Source: Plantibacter flavus (lineage in GTDB: Bacteria > Actinomycetota > Actinomycetes > Actinomycetales > Microbacteriaceae). Taken from it: DNA of 64,000 bases. Positions 16,591-27,539 of this stretch are shown piece by piece; within the stretch, counting starts at the first letter, position 1; each line of letters opens with the position of its first letter. Where the stretch lies: positions 186,001-250,000 of the forward strand of contig NZ_FXAP01000004.1 of assembly GCF_900177615.1 (NCBI RefSeq), read 5' to 3'. The notes under the pieces are model-generated. The model was not told where the DNA came from, made no database searches, and worked only from the letters and a program-made list of their open reading frames with translations. The position numbers were made by a program, and so were the translations under genes.

Positions 16591-16834
16591 GAATGTGTAT
16601 TCGGCCGGGTCCAAGTGTACGCCAGTGGACGGGGAACACAAGCACTCAGACGACCCCAGATCGAGTGGTTTCCCTACCATGCCCAGATCATTCACAGAAT
16701 GGGCCCACGAATTTGTTCGGATGAGTGACAAACCCGCAACCGAGAACGCGCTACGCTCGTGCATGGCACGGACTCGACCCGCCTCGGCAGCTCGAGTCAG
16801 GAACGCGGATTCGCAAGGGAGCGAGACACACACG

Positions 16835-18826
<1,992 letters not shown>

Positions 18827-18840
18827 CGAGTCGCTACAAG

Positions 18841-18883
18841 CACGAGAGCCGGACGGAATCGCTGATTCCATCCGGCTCTCGTG
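18841..18883. terminator. Long hairpin after acs (left copy of a pair)
   Basis: 20-bp arms CACGAGAGCCGGACGGAATC and GATTCCATCCGGCTCTCGTG with one mismatch and a 3-nt loop, 14 bp after the acs stop. No T-tract follows. Its arms and the adjoining gcatgtggcg recur almost identically at 19811-19867, beyond the next gene. Confidence 0.8.
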
Positions 18884-18982
18884 CATGTGGCGACCGCCTC
18901 CCAGGCACGCATCACGACCTGGCCATCCACATCCGGTCCGCTCCCACCGGCGGTCACACCCCGCCTGCATCAAGCTGCCGGC

Positions 18983-19810
18983 ATGGACCTCATCGGATGG
19001 CTGGATCGACACGACGGCATCGCTGAACGCCGGGAGGCGATCGAGCTCGGCGCGACACGAACGCAGATCGACTCCGCTCTCAGAGCCGGCACCCTCCGAC
19101 TCATTCGTCGCCGATGGCTCGCGACGGCCACCGCGCCGACCGCTCTGACCACGGCGGCAGCGCGGGGAGGGAAGCTGACGTGCCTCAGCGCGGCTCGCGC
19201 GCTGGGACTCTGGGTAATCGACGACGGGCTCGTCCACGTGAGCGTCAGGGCGAGTTCATCGGAACCCTCACCTCCCGAGGTGAAGCTCCACTGGATGCGC
19301 ACGCCGCCAGGCGCGAGTAGCCGTCGACTGGTCGAGCCCGTCGAGACGACCCTCATCCACTTGGCGACCTGTCAACCATTCGAATCCGCGCTGACGACGG
19401 CCGAGTCCGCGATTCGCATGGGACTCATCGACCGTGACCACCTCGTGCGGTTGGAGACTCGTTCGACGCGCTTCCGCGCCGTCGTCGCGGAATGCACTGG
19501 CTTGGCGGACTCGGGCATCGAGACGATCCCCAGAATCCGACTCGAGCGGATCGGATTGCGCATGGAGCAACAGGCCGTCGTCGACGGCCACCGCGTCGAC
19601 GGTCTCATCGGCCGTCGCCTCGTTCTGCAGTTCGATGGGCATACCCCGCACCAGCAACCGCAGCAGCGGAGTCGGGACCTGCGCCAGGATCGGCGATTGG
19701 TGTTGCTCGGCTACACCGTGCTGCGTTTCAGCTATCAGCAGGTGATGCATGAGTGGGAGCGGGTGGAGCAATCCGTGGTGGCTGCCGTCGCTCAAGGGCG
19801 GCATCGCTGA
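18983..19810 (+). CDS. DUF559 / AbiEi-like protein
   Basis: 275 aa from ATG 18983 (MDLIGWLDRHDGIAERREA). The N-terminal ~90 residues look like a winged helix (ELGATRTQIDSALRAGTLRLIRRRWLA) as in AbiEi-type antitoxin-like proteins. The C-terminus has VDGHRVDGLIGRRLVLQFDG, then SRDLRQDRRLVLLGYTVLRFSY, the DUF559/Vsr-like nuclease pattern; the residue normally Glu (LVLEFDG) is Gln here, so catalysis is uncertain. Such genes are common orphans in Microbacteriaceae. No toxin partner is adjacent. It is framed by two near-identical long hairpins, which may mark it as a mobile or transferred unit. Confidence 0.8.
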   Translation: MDLIGWLDRHDGIAERREAIELGATRTQIDSALRAGTLRLIRRRWLATATAPTALTTAAARGGKLTCLSAARALGLWVIDDGLVHVSVRASSSEPSPPEVKLHWMRTPPGASSRRLVEPVETTLIHLATCQPFESALTTAESAIRMGLIDRDHLVRLETRSTRFRAVVAECTGLADSGIETIPRIRLERIGLRMEQQAVVDGHRVDGLIGRRLVLQFDGHTPHQQPQQRSRDLRQDRRLVLLGYTVLRFSYQQVMHEWERVEQSVVAAVAQGRHR

Positions 19811-19859
19811 ATGCACGAGAGCCGGACGGAATCAGTCGTTCCGTCCGGCTCTCGTGCAT
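19811..19859. terminator. Long hairpin after the DUF559 gene (right copy of a pair)
   Basis: Perfect 21-bp arms (19811-19831 and 19839-19859) around a 7-nt loop TCAGTCG. The hairpin begins right after the stop codon and lies between convergent genes, 16 bp before the ridA stop, so it can end both transcripts. It is nearly identical to the hairpin at 18841-18883. Confidence 0.85.
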
Positions 19860-19875
19860 GTGGCGCGGCGAGGCG

Positions 19876-20346
19876 CTACGCGAACTCGACGATGAGCTCC
19901 ACCTCGACGGGCGAGTCGAGCGGGAGCACGGCGACGCCGACGGCGGACCGGGCGTGCACGCCGAGGTCGCCGAAGATCTCGCCGAGGACCTCTGACGCAC
20001 CGTTGATGACGCCGGGCTGGCCGGTGAACGCCGGGTCGGAGGCGACGAAACCGACGACCTTCACGACGCGGGTGACGCGGTCGAGCGAACCGATCTGGCT
20101 CTCCACCGCGGCCAGCGCATTGAGGGCGCACGTCCGGGCGTACGCCTTCGCGTCGGCGGGCGAGACGAGTCCGTCGCCCTCACCGACCTTGCCGGTGGCG
20201 GGGAGCTTGCCGTCGGTCATGGGCAGCTGGCCCGAGGTGAAGACGTGCTCGCCGGAGACCACCGCGGGGATGTAGGCGGCGACGGGCGGGACGACGGTGG
20301 GCAGGGTGATACCGAGCTCGGCGAGTCGGTCGGCGATCTGGGACAT
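19876..20346 (-). CDS. RidA-family protein
   Basis: 156 aa from ATG 20346 (MSQIADRLAELGITLP) with GGAGGAAC upstream. RidA proteins deaminate reactive enamines and imines formed by PLP enzymes. Typical features are HVFTSGQLPMTDGKLPATG, the ARTCALNALAAVES segment, and the C-terminal SAVGVAVLPLDSPVEVELIVEFA. The usual catalytic Arg of the RidA (YjgF) subfamily lies in a KARTLRVTRVVKV-type context; here DRVTRVVKVVGFV is present, so I call the broader family. It precedes the short DUF4177-like gene on the minus strand (23 bp downstream of it) and probably shares its transcript. Confidence 0.9.
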   Translation of the reverse strand: MSQIADRLAELGITLPTVVPPVAAYIPAVVSGEHVFTSGQLPMTDGKLPATGKVGEGDGLVSPADAKAYARTCALNALAAVESQIGSLDRVTRVVKVVGFVASDPAFTGQPGVINGASEVLGEIFGDLGVHARSAVGVAVLPLDSPVEVELIVEFA

Positions 20347-20369
20347 GGGGGTTCCTCCGGGACGTCGGG

Positions 20370-20525
20370 TCAGTCGGCGATGGGGCGCTTGAGGTAGGCG
20401 ACGAGCCCACCCTCCGGACCGGTGACGACCTGGACGAGCTCCCAACCCTCCCCGCCCCAGTTGTTCAGGATGGCAGCCGTGTTGTGGATCATCAACGGCG
20501 TGGTGAGGTACTCCCAGCGGGTCAT
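20370..20525 (-). CDS. Small DUF4177-like protein
   Basis: 51 aa: MTRWEYLTTPLMI, then WGGEGWELVQVVTGP. The W-E-Y and G-W-E-L-V motifs are those of DUF4177 proteins, which are tiny beta-strand proteins of unknown role. An AGGAGAG site precedes the ATG. It lies 23 bp upstream of ridA on the same strand; the pair recurs in actinobacteria upstream of a penicillin-binding protein gene, as here (divergent, 108 bp). Confidence 0.8.
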   Translation of the reverse strand: MTRWEYLTTPLMIHNTAAILNNWGGEGWELVQVVTGPEGGLVAYLKRPIAD

Positions 20526-20633
20526 GTCTCTCCTCGATCGGGCGCTCCGCACGGAGAGGCGGAGGCGCAGGGGATGTTCATGGCGAGCCCCAAGTGAAGC
20601 TCGCTCACAGTTTCCCCGCTTACCTTCGATCCT

Positions 20634-22985
20634 ATGCCTGAACCACGTACCCCCGCGAAGACGGTCGCACAGAGCGTCCTCGGCTTCGTCGGCTTGAGCG
20701 TCGCCGCCGGTGTGCTCGCCACCGCCGCGGTCACCCCTGCCATCGCGATGACCGGTCTCGCCACCTCCACGGGCATCTCCGTCTTCGACGGCCTCCCCGA
20801 CTACCTCCAGCTCGACTCGCTCGCCCAGAAGTCGAGCATCTACGCCAAGGACTCCGCCGGCAACCCGGTGCTGCTCGCGTCCTTCTACGACCAGAACCGG
20901 ATCGAGGACAGCTGGGACCAGATCTCCCAGTTCGCCAAGGACGCCGCGGTCTCGGCCGAGGACCCCCGCTTCTTCGAGCACGGTGGCATCGATCTCGCGG
21001 GCACTGTCCGCGCGGTCGTCAACAACGCCGCCGGTGGGTCGACGCAGGGTGGCTCCTCCATCACGCAGCAGTACGTGAAGAACGTCCTGGTGCAGAAGGC
21101 GGAGGCCATCCCCGACAAGGCGGAGAGCGATGCGGCCTACGAGGAGGCGACCGCGACGACCCCTGAGCGCAAGCTCAAGGAGATGCGACTCGCGATCGGT
21201 CTCGAGAAGACCTACGGCAAGGAGGACATCCTCCGCGGGTACCTCAACATCTCCGGCTTCGGCGGACGCGTCTACGGGATCGAGGCCGCGTCCAACTACT
21301 ACTTCAACACCACTGCGGCGAACCTCACGCTGGAGCAGGCAGCGACGCTGCTCGCGATCGTCAACAACCCCGAGAACCTGAGGATCGACAAGCCCGACAG
21401 CGCCGACAACGGCGCGGCGAACGGCTACGCCCTGACGAAGACGCGACGGGACTACGTCCTCGACCAGATGCTCAAGGAGCAGAAGATCTCACAGGAGCAG
21501 CACGATGCCGCGGTGGCGATCCCGATCACCCCGACGATCGTGCCTCCCATCACCGGCTGTTCCGCGGCCGGGTCCTCCGCCTACTTCTGTGACTACGTGA
21601 CGAACGTGCTCCAGAACAACGAGATCTTCGGCGCCACTCAGGACGAACGGTGGACGAACTTCAAGCGCGGCGGCTACAGCGTCTTCACGACCCTCGACCT
21701 CGATCTGCAGAACGCATCGCAGGCCGCGATCGACGAGTACGTGCCGAAGACGACCACTGAACTCGACCTCGGTGCCGTCTCGGTGAGCGTGCAGCCAGGC
21801 AGCGGGCGGATCCTCGCCATGGCCCAGAACAAGGACTACTCGCAGGATCCCGACGTGCTCGCGACGGGCTCGAACTACAGCGCGATCAACTACAACACCG
21901 ATCAGGCGTACGGCGGCTCTGCTGGCTTCCAACCCGGGTCGACGTACAAGATCTTCACCCTGACGGACTGGCTGAAGTCGGGCAAGGGCGTGAACGAGTC
22001 GATCAACGCCAACCGGAGATCCGACTGGGGCACCTTCACCAACAGTTGCGTCCCGGGTGGGACGGAGCAGGCGGAGGCCGGGTGGAGTCCGCGGAACGAC
22101 GAGGGCGAATCGGGGTCCTACACCGTGAGACGCGCGACGCAGCAGTCGATCAACACCGCGTTCATCGCGATGGCGCAGGAGCTGGACCTCTGCGACATCA
22201 GCAAGACCGCTGAGTCGATGGGCGTGCACCGTGCCGACGGCGCTCCACTGAACAACTCCCCCGCCACCGTGCTCGGCACGAACGAGGTCGCTCCGCTGAG
22301 CATGGCGACCGCCTTCGCGACGCTCGCCGCCGGTGGCAAGACGTGCGACCCGATCGCGATCGACTCGATCACGAAGCCCGACGGTTCCACCGCCGAGGTC
22401 CCCTCCGCCAATTGCCGCCAGTCGGTCGACGCGAAGGTGGCGGCCGCAGCCGACGACGTCCTCCAGGGTGTCGTGTCGAGCGGCACCGCGTCCGCCTCAG
22501 GCGCCCGCACCGACGGCGTCGGTGAGCTGATCGGCAAGACCGGGACCACGGACAACGCCGAGGCGACCTGGATGAGCGGTGCGAGCACGACGGTCGCGAC
22601 GGTCGTCGGCACCTTCAACGTCAGCGGACACGTCAACCTCCGCGACACCTACATCGACGGCACCCAGGTCGCGTCCATGCGGCACTACATCTGGCCCCAG
22701 ATCATGTCGGCCGCGCTCGCCAAGTACCCGGGCGGCGACTTCCCCGCGGCCGACCGGGCGACCTTGCAGGGCGACGGCTCGGGGACCAGCGAGGAAGACT
22801 CGACGCCTGCGCCGACACCCACCACCGACCCGACGCAGGCCCCGAGCGAAGCGCCGACACCGGCACCGGGCGACAGCGGGGACACCGATGGGACCGGAGA
22901 GGACGGCGGGCCCGCAGCCCCGGGGAACGTCCCGGGGAACGGCGGCGGAGCCGGGAACGGGAACGGGAACGGCTCGCCCGGATGA
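20634..22985 (+). CDS. Class A penicillin-binding protein (bifunctional), Gly-rich tail
   Basis: 783 aa. Polymerises and crosslinks peptidoglycan. An N-terminal hydrophobic anchor (about 14-40) is followed by a GT51 glycosyltransferase domain with catalytic Glu109 in SAEDPRFFEHGG and the GGSSITQQYVKN motif. The transpeptidase domain has S436-T-Y-K, SIN in QQSINTAFI, and K635-T-G. It ends in about 60 residues rich in Pro, Thr, Gly and Asn rather than PASTA domains. The start has no ribosome site but a -10-like TACCTT 7 bp upstream, so the message may be leaderless. A paralogue follows 121 bp downstream. It is divergent from the DUF4177/ridA pair. Confidence 0.93.
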   Translation: MPEPRTPAKTVAQSVLGFVGLSVAAGVLATAAVTPAIAMTGLATSTGISVFDGLPDYLQLDSLAQKSSIYAKDSAGNPVLLASFYDQNRIEDSWDQISQFAKDAAVSAEDPRFFEHGGIDLAGTVRAVVNNAAGGSTQGGSSITQQYVKNVLVQKAEAIPDKAESDAAYEEATATTPERKLKEMRLAIGLEKTYGKEDILRGYLNISGFGGRVYGIEAASNYYFNTTAANLTLEQAATLLAIVNNPENLRIDKPDSADNGAANGYALTKTRRDYVLDQMLKEQKISQEQHDAAVAIPITPTIVPPITGCSAAGSSAYFCDYVTNVLQNNEIFGATQDERWTNFKRGGYSVFTTLDLDLQNASQAAIDEYVPKTTTELDLGAVSVSVQPGSGRILAMAQNKDYSQDPDVLATGSNYSAINYNTDQAYGGSAGFQPGSTYKIFTLTDWLKSGKGVNESINANRRSDWGTFTNSCVPGGTEQAEAGWSPRNDEGESGSYTVRRATQQSINTAFIAMAQELDLCDISKTAESMGVHRADGAPLNNSPATVLGTNEVAPLSMATAFATLAAGGKTCDPIAIDSITKPDGSTAEVPSANCRQSVDAKVAAAADDVLQGVVSSGTASASGARTDGVGELIGKTGTTDNAEATWMSGASTTVATVVGTFNVSGHVNLRDTYIDGTQVASMRHYIWPQIMSAALAKYPGGDFPAADRATLQGDGSGTSEEDSTPAPTPTTDPTQAPSEAPTPAPGDSGDTDGTGEDGGPAAPGNVPGNGGGAGNGNGNGSPG

Positions 22986-23106
22986 TCCGATGCAGCTGCC
23001 GGTCGCGTGCCGAGCGGTAGCCGCATCAGCTCGCCCGGCGGCAACGATCGGGTTTCAACGCGGTGCTGAGCGGGCCTTTTTCAGGATTGTCGCTTAGCAT
23101 CGATCC

Positions 23107-25659
23107 ATGCCTCAACAACATCGCACGGCCACCGGTGTGCTCGGCGGCTTCCTCGGCTTCCTCGGCCTGAGTGTCGCCGCGGGCGTCCTCGTCACCGCCA
23201 CGGTCACCCCGGCGCTCGCCGTAACGGGGATCGCGACCAACAGCACGATCAACGTGTTCGATGGTCTGCCCGACTACCTGGCCCTCGACGAGCTGGCGCA
23301 GAAGTCCAACATCTACGCGACCGACAGTGCCGGTACGCCGCAGCTGCTCGCGTCGTTCTACACGCAGAACCGCATCGAGGTCGGCTGGGACCAGATCAAC
23401 CAGTTCGTGAAGGACGCGGCCGTCTCGGCCGAGGATCCGCGTTTCTACGAGCACGGCGGCGTCGACCTCACGGGTACGATCCGTGCGGCCGCGATCAGCC
23501 TGTCCGGCAACGACCTCCAGGGTGGTTCGTCGATCACGCAGCAGTACGTGAAGAACGTGCTCGTGCAGAAGGCCGAGGCGATCACCGACAAGGAGAAGAT
23601 GGAGGCCGCGTACGACGAGGCCACCAAGACCACTCCGGAGCGCAAGCTCAAGGAGATGCGTATGGCGATCGGCCTCGAGAAGCGCTATGGCAAGCAGGAC
23701 ATCCTGCGGGGGTATCTGAACATCGCCGGCTTCGGTGGTCGTACCTACGGCATCGAAGCCGCAGCGAACTACTACTTCGCCACGAACGCGGCGAACCTCA
23801 ACCTGGAGCAGGCAGCGACGCTGATGGCGATCGTGAACAACCCGGAGACGCTGCGCCTCGACCGCCCCGAGAGCGAGACCAACGGCGCGGCCAACGGCTA
23901 CGCCCTCACGAAGGACCGCCGCGATTACGTCCTCAAGCAGATGATCAAGGAGGGCAAGATCACGCAGGAGCAGTTCGACGTGGCGATCGCCACCGTGATC
24001 ACGCCCACGATCACGCCGGCGAGCACCGGCTGCCAGACGGCCGTGAACATCAGCCCCGGCTCCGGATTCTTCTGCGACTACGTCACCCGCGTGTTCCAGA
24101 ACAACCCGATCTTCGGCGAGACCGAGGACGAGCGGTGGGCAGCGTTCAACCGCGGCGGCTACAGCGTGTTCACCACGCTCGACCTCGACCTCCAGTGGGC
24201 CGCACAGAGCGCGCTCGACGCGTACATCCCGCACGCGAGCGACCAGCTCGACATCGGCGCGGTCGCCGTCACGGTCCAGCCGAAGACCGGGCGGATCCTC
24301 GCGATGGCGCAGAACAAGGACTACACGAACGATCCGGAGATCGCGGCGACCGGAGCGAACTTCAGCGGCGTCAACTACAACACCGACTACGACTACGGCG
24401 GATCGAGCGGCTTCCAGCCCGGCTCCACGTACAAGACCTTCACCCTGGCAGAGTGGCTCAAAGAGGGCCACGGCCTGAACGAGGGCGTCGACGGACGCAA
24501 GCGATCGCCGTGGGGTACGTTCAAGGACTCCTGCGCCGACGGCGGCACGGTCTACGCCGGCTCCGATTGGAACCCCGGTAACGACGAGGGCGGCAACGGC
24601 GGCTACTACACGGCGCTGCAGTCCACGAAGGCCTCCATCAACACCGGCTTCATCGCCATGTCCAAGCAGCTCGACCTCTGCGGCATCCGCAAGACGGCCG
24701 AGTCGATGGGCGTGCACCGCGCCGACGGCGGGCCGCTCCTGCAGTCCCCTGCCACCGTGCTCGGCACGAACGAGGTGGCTCCGCTCAGCATGGCGACGGC
24801 CTTCGCGACCTTCGCATCCGGCGGCGTGACCTGCGACCCGATCGCGATCGACCGCGTGGTGAAGCCCGACGGCACGGAGATCCCCGTTCCGGCGGCGAAC
24901 TGCCGCCAGGGCCTCGAGCCCAACGTCGCGGCGACCGCGAACGTCGCCCTCCAGGCGACCTTCAACGGCGGTACGACGAGCGCATCGCGCATCGGTGACG
25001 GCATCCCGCTCATCGGCAAGACCGGAACGACCGACAACAACGAGGCCACCTGGATGAGCGGTGCGAGCACCTCCGCGGCTACCGTCGTCGGGGTCTTCAA
25101 CGCCACCGGCCACGTCAACCTCCGACGCACCTACTTCGATGCCGGGCAGGTCGCGGTCCTCCGTCACTCGATCTGGCCGCGCATCATGGAGGTCGCCAAC
25201 GGCAAGTACGGCGGCACAGCGTTCGGCGACCCGGATCCATCCCTCATCAACGGCCAGTCCGTGCAGGTGCCGGACGTCGCCGGGAAGTCCATCGAGGAGG
25301 CACAGAAGATCCTCGAGGATGCCGGCTTCGGCTTCGCGAACGGCGGCGCCGCCGACTCCGCCCTCCCCGTGGGTCAGGCGGCCAGCACCAACCCTGCCGG
25401 CACCGTCCCGAAGGGCTCGATCATCACCGTCTACACGAGCAACGGCCTGGTCGGCGTCGTCCCCGATGTGAGTGCTGCCGCCAGCTTCGACGATGCGAAG
25501 GCGGCCATCCAGGGTGCCGGGTTCTCGAACGTGGGTCAGAAGTGCGTCGCGGACCCTGCGGCCACGGGCACGAAGGTGACCGGCGTGGATCCACCAGCCG
25601 GATCCCAGGCGAAGAAGGACGCGAAGATCACGGTGTCGATCACGAAGGACAAGTGTTGA
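23107..25659 (+). CDS. Class A penicillin-binding protein with PASTA domains
   Basis: 850 aa, close paralogue of the preceding PBP (same DGLPDYL...LDxLAQKS opening and same motifs: Glu109 in SAEDPRFYEHGG, S440-T-Y-K, SIN, K638-T-G). It differs in its C-terminus: two PASTA repeats (about residues 718-850, VQVPDVAGKSIEEAQKILEDA and VGVVPDVSAAASFDDAKAAI), which in other PBPs sense or bind muropeptides or the nascent wall. A TAGCAT -10-like box ends 6 bp before the ATG and there is no ribosome site, so it may be leaderless and transcribed separately. A 17-bp perfect hairpin lies 14 bp after the stop. Confidence 0.93.
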   Translation: MPQQHRTATGVLGGFLGFLGLSVAAGVLVTATVTPALAVTGIATNSTINVFDGLPDYLALDELAQKSNIYATDSAGTPQLLASFYTQNRIEVGWDQINQFVKDAAVSAEDPRFYEHGGVDLTGTIRAAAISLSGNDLQGGSSITQQYVKNVLVQKAEAITDKEKMEAAYDEATKTTPERKLKEMRMAIGLEKRYGKQDILRGYLNIAGFGGRTYGIEAAANYYFATNAANLNLEQAATLMAIVNNPETLRLDRPESETNGAANGYALTKDRRDYVLKQMIKEGKITQEQFDVAIATVITPTITPASTGCQTAVNISPGSGFFCDYVTRVFQNNPIFGETEDERWAAFNRGGYSVFTTLDLDLQWAAQSALDAYIPHASDQLDIGAVAVTVQPKTGRILAMAQNKDYTNDPEIAATGANFSGVNYNTDYDYGGSSGFQPGSTYKTFTLAEWLKEGHGLNEGVDGRKRSPWGTFKDSCADGGTVYAGSDWNPGNDEGGNGGYYTALQSTKASINTGFIAMSKQLDLCGIRKTAESMGVHRADGGPLLQSPATVLGTNEVAPLSMATAFATFASGGVTCDPIAIDRVVKPDGTEIPVPAANCRQGLEPNVAATANVALQATFNGGTTSASRIGDGIPLIGKTGTTDNNEATWMSGASTSAATVVGVFNATGHVNLRRTYFDAGQVAVLRHSIWPRIMEVANGKYGGTAFGDPDPSLINGQSVQVPDVAGKSIEEAQKILEDAGFGFANGGAADSALPVGQAASTNPAGTVPKGSIITVYTSNGLVGVVPDVSAAASFDDAKAAIQGAGFSNVGQKCVADPAATGTKVTGVDPPAGSQAKKDAKITVSITKDKC

Positions 25660-25673
25660 CGCTCTGACGCGAT

Positions 25674-25712
25674 GACGAAGGGCCCGGTCGGATGTCGACC
25701 GGGCCCTTCGTC
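25674..25712 (+). terminator. Terminator of the PASTA-PBP gene
   Basis: Perfect 17-bp stem GACGAAGGGCCCGGTCG (25674-25690) and its complement (25696-25712) with a 5-nt loop, beginning 14 bp after the stop codon. It separates the PBP from the metallophosphoesterase. Confidence 0.9.
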
Positions 25713-25808
25713 GTACCCTCGGACGCGCTCCGGGCGTCTTCGGAGGGGCCAGCGGGTACGCTCGTGGGACGGTCGGAACCACTCGGCGACCGAAGGAGGA
25801 GACGATCG

Positions 25809-26783
25809 ATGGCGGCACCCATGAGCACCGGCGGCAGACTCGGAACGGCAGCGGCCGTCGTGGCAGGCCTCGGGGCCCTCACCTTCGGGTACGCGTCGGT
25901 GATCGAGCGCAACGCCTTCACGCTGCGCAGGGTGACCGCTCCGGTCCTCCCGCCCGACGCCGAGCCGATCACCGTCCTGCACCTCTCCGACCTCCACATG
26001 GCGCCCTGGCAGCGTCGCAAGCAGGCCTGGCTGCGGTCACTGGCCGATCTCCGGCCGGACGTCGTGATCAACACGGGCGACAACCTGGGGCATGAGCAGG
26101 GCATCGACGGGATCCGGGCTGCGCTCTCGGTGTTCGCGGGAGTTCCCGGGGCGTTCGTGCACGGCTCGAACGACTACTACGGCCCGACCGCGAAGAACCC
26201 GTTCAAGTACTTCACGCAGACCTCCTCGAAGCACGTCTCCCCGACGACGCTCGACACGGGTGCGCTCGAGCGGTTCTTCATGGACGAACTCGGCTGGATC
26301 GACCTCAACAACGCGGTCGGTGAGATCTCGGTCGGTGGAACACGCCTCGACCTGTTCGGCGTCGACGACCCGCACAAGCACTTCGACCGCCTGGACACGC
26401 TCACGGCACTCATCGACGAACGACTGGACGCCGAGACGTTGGAGACCGACGATCCGTCGCTGGCGCACACCGTGACGGTGGGCGTGATGCACGCTCCGTA
26501 TCGGCGGGTGCTCGACGCGTTCGTGACGCAGGGTGCGCAGTTCATCTTCGCGGGGCACACCCACGGTGGTCAGGTCTGCGTGCCCGGCTACGGGGCACTC
26601 GTGACGAACTGCGACATCCCTCGCAAGCAGGTGAAGGGGCTCAGTGTCTGGCGCCATGCCCTCCGCTCGGCGTACCTGAACGTGTCGGCCGGTGTCGGGA
26701 CGTCCATCTACGCGCCCGTGCGCTTCGCCTGCCGGCCGGAAGCATCGCTCGTGACGCTCCTCCCCCGTCGCACGGTGGTCTGA
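25809..26783 (+). CDS. Membrane-anchored metallophosphoesterase
   Basis: 324 aa from the ATG at 25809, preceded by GAAGGAGGAG. An N-terminal hydrophobic helix (AAAVVAGLGALTFGYASV) anchors it. The calcineurin-like metal ligands are HLSDLHM, NTGDN, GSNDYY (usual GNHD replaced by GSND) and GHTHGGQ. The fold is the YkuE/YaeI-like group acting at the membrane, possibly on lipid or polyphosphate substrates. In many actinobacteria this gene follows a class A PBP, as here. The frame stays open for 39 codons upstream but through the terminator, so the ATG is preferred. Confidence 0.9.
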   Translation: MAAPMSTGGRLGTAAAVVAGLGALTFGYASVIERNAFTLRRVTAPVLPPDAEPITVLHLSDLHMAPWQRRKQAWLRSLADLRPDVVINTGDNLGHEQGIDGIRAALSVFAGVPGAFVHGSNDYYGPTAKNPFKYFTQTSSKHVSPTTLDTGALERFFMDELGWIDLNNAVGEISVGGTRLDLFGVDDPHKHFDRLDTLTALIDERLDAETLETDDPSLAHTVTVGVMHAPYRRVLDAFVTQGAQFIFAGHTHGGQVCVPGYGALVTNCDIPRKQVKGLSVWRHALRSAYLNVSAGVGTSIYAPVRFACRPEASLVTLLPRRTVV

Positions 26784-26796
26784 CCGGGCCCGACTG

Positions 26797-27283
26797 CCCT
26801 TCGACAGGCTCAGGGACCGGGACCCCGGTGGGTGCCTGCCCTTCGACAGGCTCGGGGACCGGGACCCCGGTGGGTGCTGCCCTTCGACAGGCTCAGGGAC
26901 CGGGACCCCGGTGGGTGCTGCCCTTCGACAGGCTCAGGGACCGGGACCCCCGGCCCGAGCACCCTCCCCCGGTCACTGAGCGCCCTCCGCCGGTCACTGA
27001 GCTTGTCGAAGTGCTGCCCTTCGACAGGCTCAGGGACCGGGATCGCCGGCCTGAGCGCCCTCCGCCGGTCACTGAGCTTGTCGAAGTGCTGCCCTTCGAC
27101 AGGCTCAGGGACCGGGACCCCGGTGGGTGCTGCCCTTCGACAGGCTCAGGGACCGGGATCGCCGGTGGGTGCTGCCTTCAACAGGCTCAGGGACCGGGAT
27201 CGCCGGTGGGTGCTGCCCTTCAACAGGCTCAGGGACCGGGATCGCCGGTGGGTGCTGCCCTTCGACAGGCTCAGGGACCGGGG
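26797..27283. repeat. Interspersed-repeat array between metallophosphoesterase and tRNA-Pro
   Basis: About ten direct copies of cccttcgacaggctcaggg with spacers ggaccccggtgggtgctg or gatcgccggtgggtgctg, about 41-43 bp apart, plus two inverted copies (ggtcactgagcttgtcgaag at about 26992 and 27065). It starts 14 bp after the metallophosphoesterase stop and ends near the tRNA terminator. Two copies have ttcaacaggctc instead of ttcgac. I see no gene in this stretch. Confidence 0.9.
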
Positions 27284-27300
27284 GCCCCGGAGAAACAGAG

Positions 27301-27336
27301 AAGCCCGGCCAGACGATTTCTCGTCTGACCGGGCTT
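27301..27336 (-). terminator. Terminator of tRNA-Pro
   Basis: On the minus strand a 16-bp stem (one G-U pair) AAGCCCGGTCAGACGA/TCGTCTGGCCGGGCTT with loop GAAA is followed by TCTCTGTTTCT. It starts 6 bp after the tRNA 3' end. Confidence 0.88.
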
Positions 27337-27342
27337 GTACTG

Positions 27343-27416
<74 letters not shown>

Positions 27417-27539
27417 ATGGCCCGAAGGCCTTGTCTAGGATAGCCGATTTTTCAGCGGCTGTTCGCCACTTCGTGGAATCGGTGGATCCCGGACCGGATC
27501 AGCCGGACGCCGCCATCGCCGCCCGGCCGATCCGTCTTC

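Noticed and set aside
16721-16834. Upstream in-frame ATGs for acs
   Set aside because: They would add residues not typical of acetyl-CoA synthetases and lack a clear ribosome site; the family N-terminus fits the ATG at 16835.
23026-25818. 930-codon minus-strand frame opposite the PASTA-PBP
   Set aside because: It is antisense to a PBP with all catalytic motifs; the translation has no recognisable domain and shadows codon bias.
26797-27283. Possible CRISPR array
   Set aside because: Spacers are not unique (the same ~20-bp spacer recurs), unit lengths vary, some copies are inverted, and there are no cas genes. It belongs to the interspersed palindrome family.
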